From an uncultured Clostridia bacterium (lineage in GTDB: Bacteria; Bacillota; Clostridia; Oscillospirales; Ruminococcaceae): a stretch of DNA of 5,004 bases. The notes under the pieces were generated by a model, which saw only the letters and a program-made list of their open reading frames with translations, ran no database searches and was not told where the DNA came from. Location of the stretch: the NCBI GenBank assembly GCA_946535685.1, contig CAMNDR010000113.1, positions 1 through 5,004 on the forward strand, read 5' to 3'. Made by a program: the position numbers and the translations under genes. Shown one piece after another: positions 4,409 to 5,004 of the stretch. Positions within the stretch are counted from its first letter, which is position 1, and each line of letters opens with the position of its first letter.

Positions 4409-4918
4409 ATGTACAGTCATGAACAGGAAAAATCCCATATCTACGAGCTGCAGCAGATGCTCTACGGCATATCTCTGCGCAATCCGGCGATCCCCGGTGT
4501 GATCCCGGACGGCATCTACGGCGAGACGACCGCCGCCGCTGTGCGGGCGTTCCAGCAATACTACGGCCTTCGGGTGACGGGTGAGGCCAACGGTGCGACA
4601 TGGGAGAAGATCGCCGAAGTCAGCCGCCTGCTGCAGGATATGCCGCCGGCACCGCTCGAAGCCTTTCCGCAGAAACCCGGCACGGTGCTGCAGGAGGGCG
4701 CCCACGGCTTTCCGGTGATGATCTCGCAGGCGATCCTGCTGGCGCTGTCGGAGCAGTTTGAGAACATCCCGCCGTGTACGGTAACGGGCGATCTCGATGC
4801 GGAAACTGTCCGGGCGCTGCAGCCGTTCCAGAAGCTCTGCAGCCTGCCCGTCACGGGAAAGCTCGACTGTGCCACATGGAATATGCTGGCGCAGGCGGGC
4901 GATATCCTGCGGGCATAG
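4409..4918 (+). CDS. Small protein of two peptidoglycan-binding repeats
   Basis: The 169-residue protein consists of two PG_binding_1-type repeats and little else. Repeat one (about 10-72) contains DGIYGETTAAAVRAFQQYYGL (34-54) and ATW at 63-65. Repeat two (about 89-161) contains TGDLDAETVRALQPFQ (126-141) and ATW at 155-157. The second opens with PGTVLQEG (90-97), nearly the same as PGTILQEG (371-378) opening the third repeat of the preceding protein, so the two genes share a paralogous segment. There is no signal peptide and no catalytic domain. Repeat two carries three cysteines (C123, C144, C154), otherwise rare in this cluster. The start uses AGGAGG 5 bp upstream, 38 bp after the previous stop. 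It probably binds the cell wall as a companion to the SpoIID-like protein, or derives from it by duplication and loss of the N-terminus. Confidence 0.85.
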   Translation: MYSHEQEKSHIYELQQMLYGISLRNPAIPGVIPDGIYGETTAAAVRAFQQYYGLRVTGEANGATWEKIAEVSRLLQDMPPAPLEAFPQKPGTVLQEGAHGFPVMISQAILLALSEQFENIPPCTVTGDLDAETVRALQPFQKLCSLPVTGKLDCATWNMLAQAGDILRA

Positions 4919-4945
4919 AAAATCCCCTCCGTGCAGGAGGGGATT
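4917..4945 (-). terminator. Strong hairpin terminator at the end of the wall-protein cluster
   Basis: AATCCCCTCC (4921-4930) and GGAGGGGATT (4936-4945) form a perfect 10-bp stem with a 5-nt loop, 2 bp after the last stop. On the minus strand the stem runs straight into TTTTCT, a proper T-tract; on the plus strand the tail is CAGGCTG. It therefore fits best as the terminator of a convergent minus-strand gene lying right of the window, while also serving the plus-strand cluster. Confidence 0.7.
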
Positions 4946-4961
4946 CAGGCTGTCAAAAAAG
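4945..4961 (-). repeat. Copy 2 of the short terminator-linked motif
   Basis: Read on the minus strand this is CTTTTTTGACAGCCTGA, directly before the terminator hairpin. It matches copy 1 at 41-57 at 12 of 17 positions and has the same arrangement of flanking hairpins. Confidence 0.4.
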
Positions 4962-4976
4962 CTATTTTGCAGGGTT

Positions 4977-4999
4977 CGGGGCGGCAGCCCCGATCGGGG
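4977..4999. other. GC-rich hairpins at the right edge
   Basis: CGGGGC (4977-4982) and GCCCCG (4987-4992) form a 6-bp stem around a GGCA tetraloop. An overlapping 12-bp palindrome, CCCCGATCGGGG, spans 4988-4999, so two alternative structures compete for the same CCCC. On the minus strand this lies upstream of the motif and terminator at 4961-4917. No coding sequence can be assigned in 4919-5004. Confidence 0.5.
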
Positions 5000-5004
5000 G
5001 GCAG

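Noticed and set aside
2973..4918. Phage endolysin or tail-lysin module
   Set aside because: Signal-less wall-binding proteins fit phage lysis genes, but there is no holin, amidase, lysozyme or structural phage gene in the window, and the SpoIID-like domain is not typical of endolysins.

Overview
The window looks like chromosomal DNA from an anaerobic, Gram-positive, probably spore-forming clostridium of the Oscillospiraceae/Ruminococcaceae or Lachnospiraceae kind. The signs are strong AGGAGG ribosome binding sites before every gene, a high GC content (mid-fifties by eye), a LytTR/DUF3021 regulator pair, and SpoIID-like and peptidoglycan-binding proteins. Genus cannot be called from the sequence alone.

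Layout. Positions 1-90 hold no complete gene. They hold two hairpins around a short motif, the second hairpin being a terminator. On the minus strand, 1086-91 encodes a four-helix membrane protein with a RING-like zinc finger and a zinc ribbon at its N-terminus. A 245-bp divergent intergenic region (1087-1331) carries a sigma-A promoter for each direction and a pair of imperfect direct repeats that fit a LytTR operator. On the plus strand, 1332-1772 (LytTR DNA-binding protein) and 1769-2185 (DUF3021 membrane protein) overlap by ATGA. They form a two-gene LytTR regulatory system of the HdrRM/BrsRM type, probably self-regulated.

After a weak hairpin terminator, a three-gene plus-strand cluster (2278-4918) follows. 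Its members are a Pro/Glu-repeat protein with a C-terminal beta-sandwich-like domain, a compact SpoIID/LytB-like protein fused to three peptidoglycan-binding repeats, and a small protein made only of two such repeats. None has a signal peptide. A sigma-E-like promoter candidate precedes the cluster. My working inference is that the cluster makes cell-wall-binding or wall-remodelling proteins, possibly in the mother cell during sporulation. That timing is not proven by the sequence.

The right end (4919-5004) repeats the left-end arrangement in inverted orientation: a GC hairpin, then a C-T-T-T-x-T-x-G-A-C-A motif, then a second hairpin with a T-tract. This looks like a dispersed terminator-linked element that brackets the window.

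The most interesting observations are the shortened SpoIID domain in a signal-less wall-binding operon, the operator-plus-promoter arrangement in front of the LytTR/DUF3021 pair, and the paired composite terminator elements at both edges. No tRNA, rRNA, CRISPR array or insertion sequence was seen.
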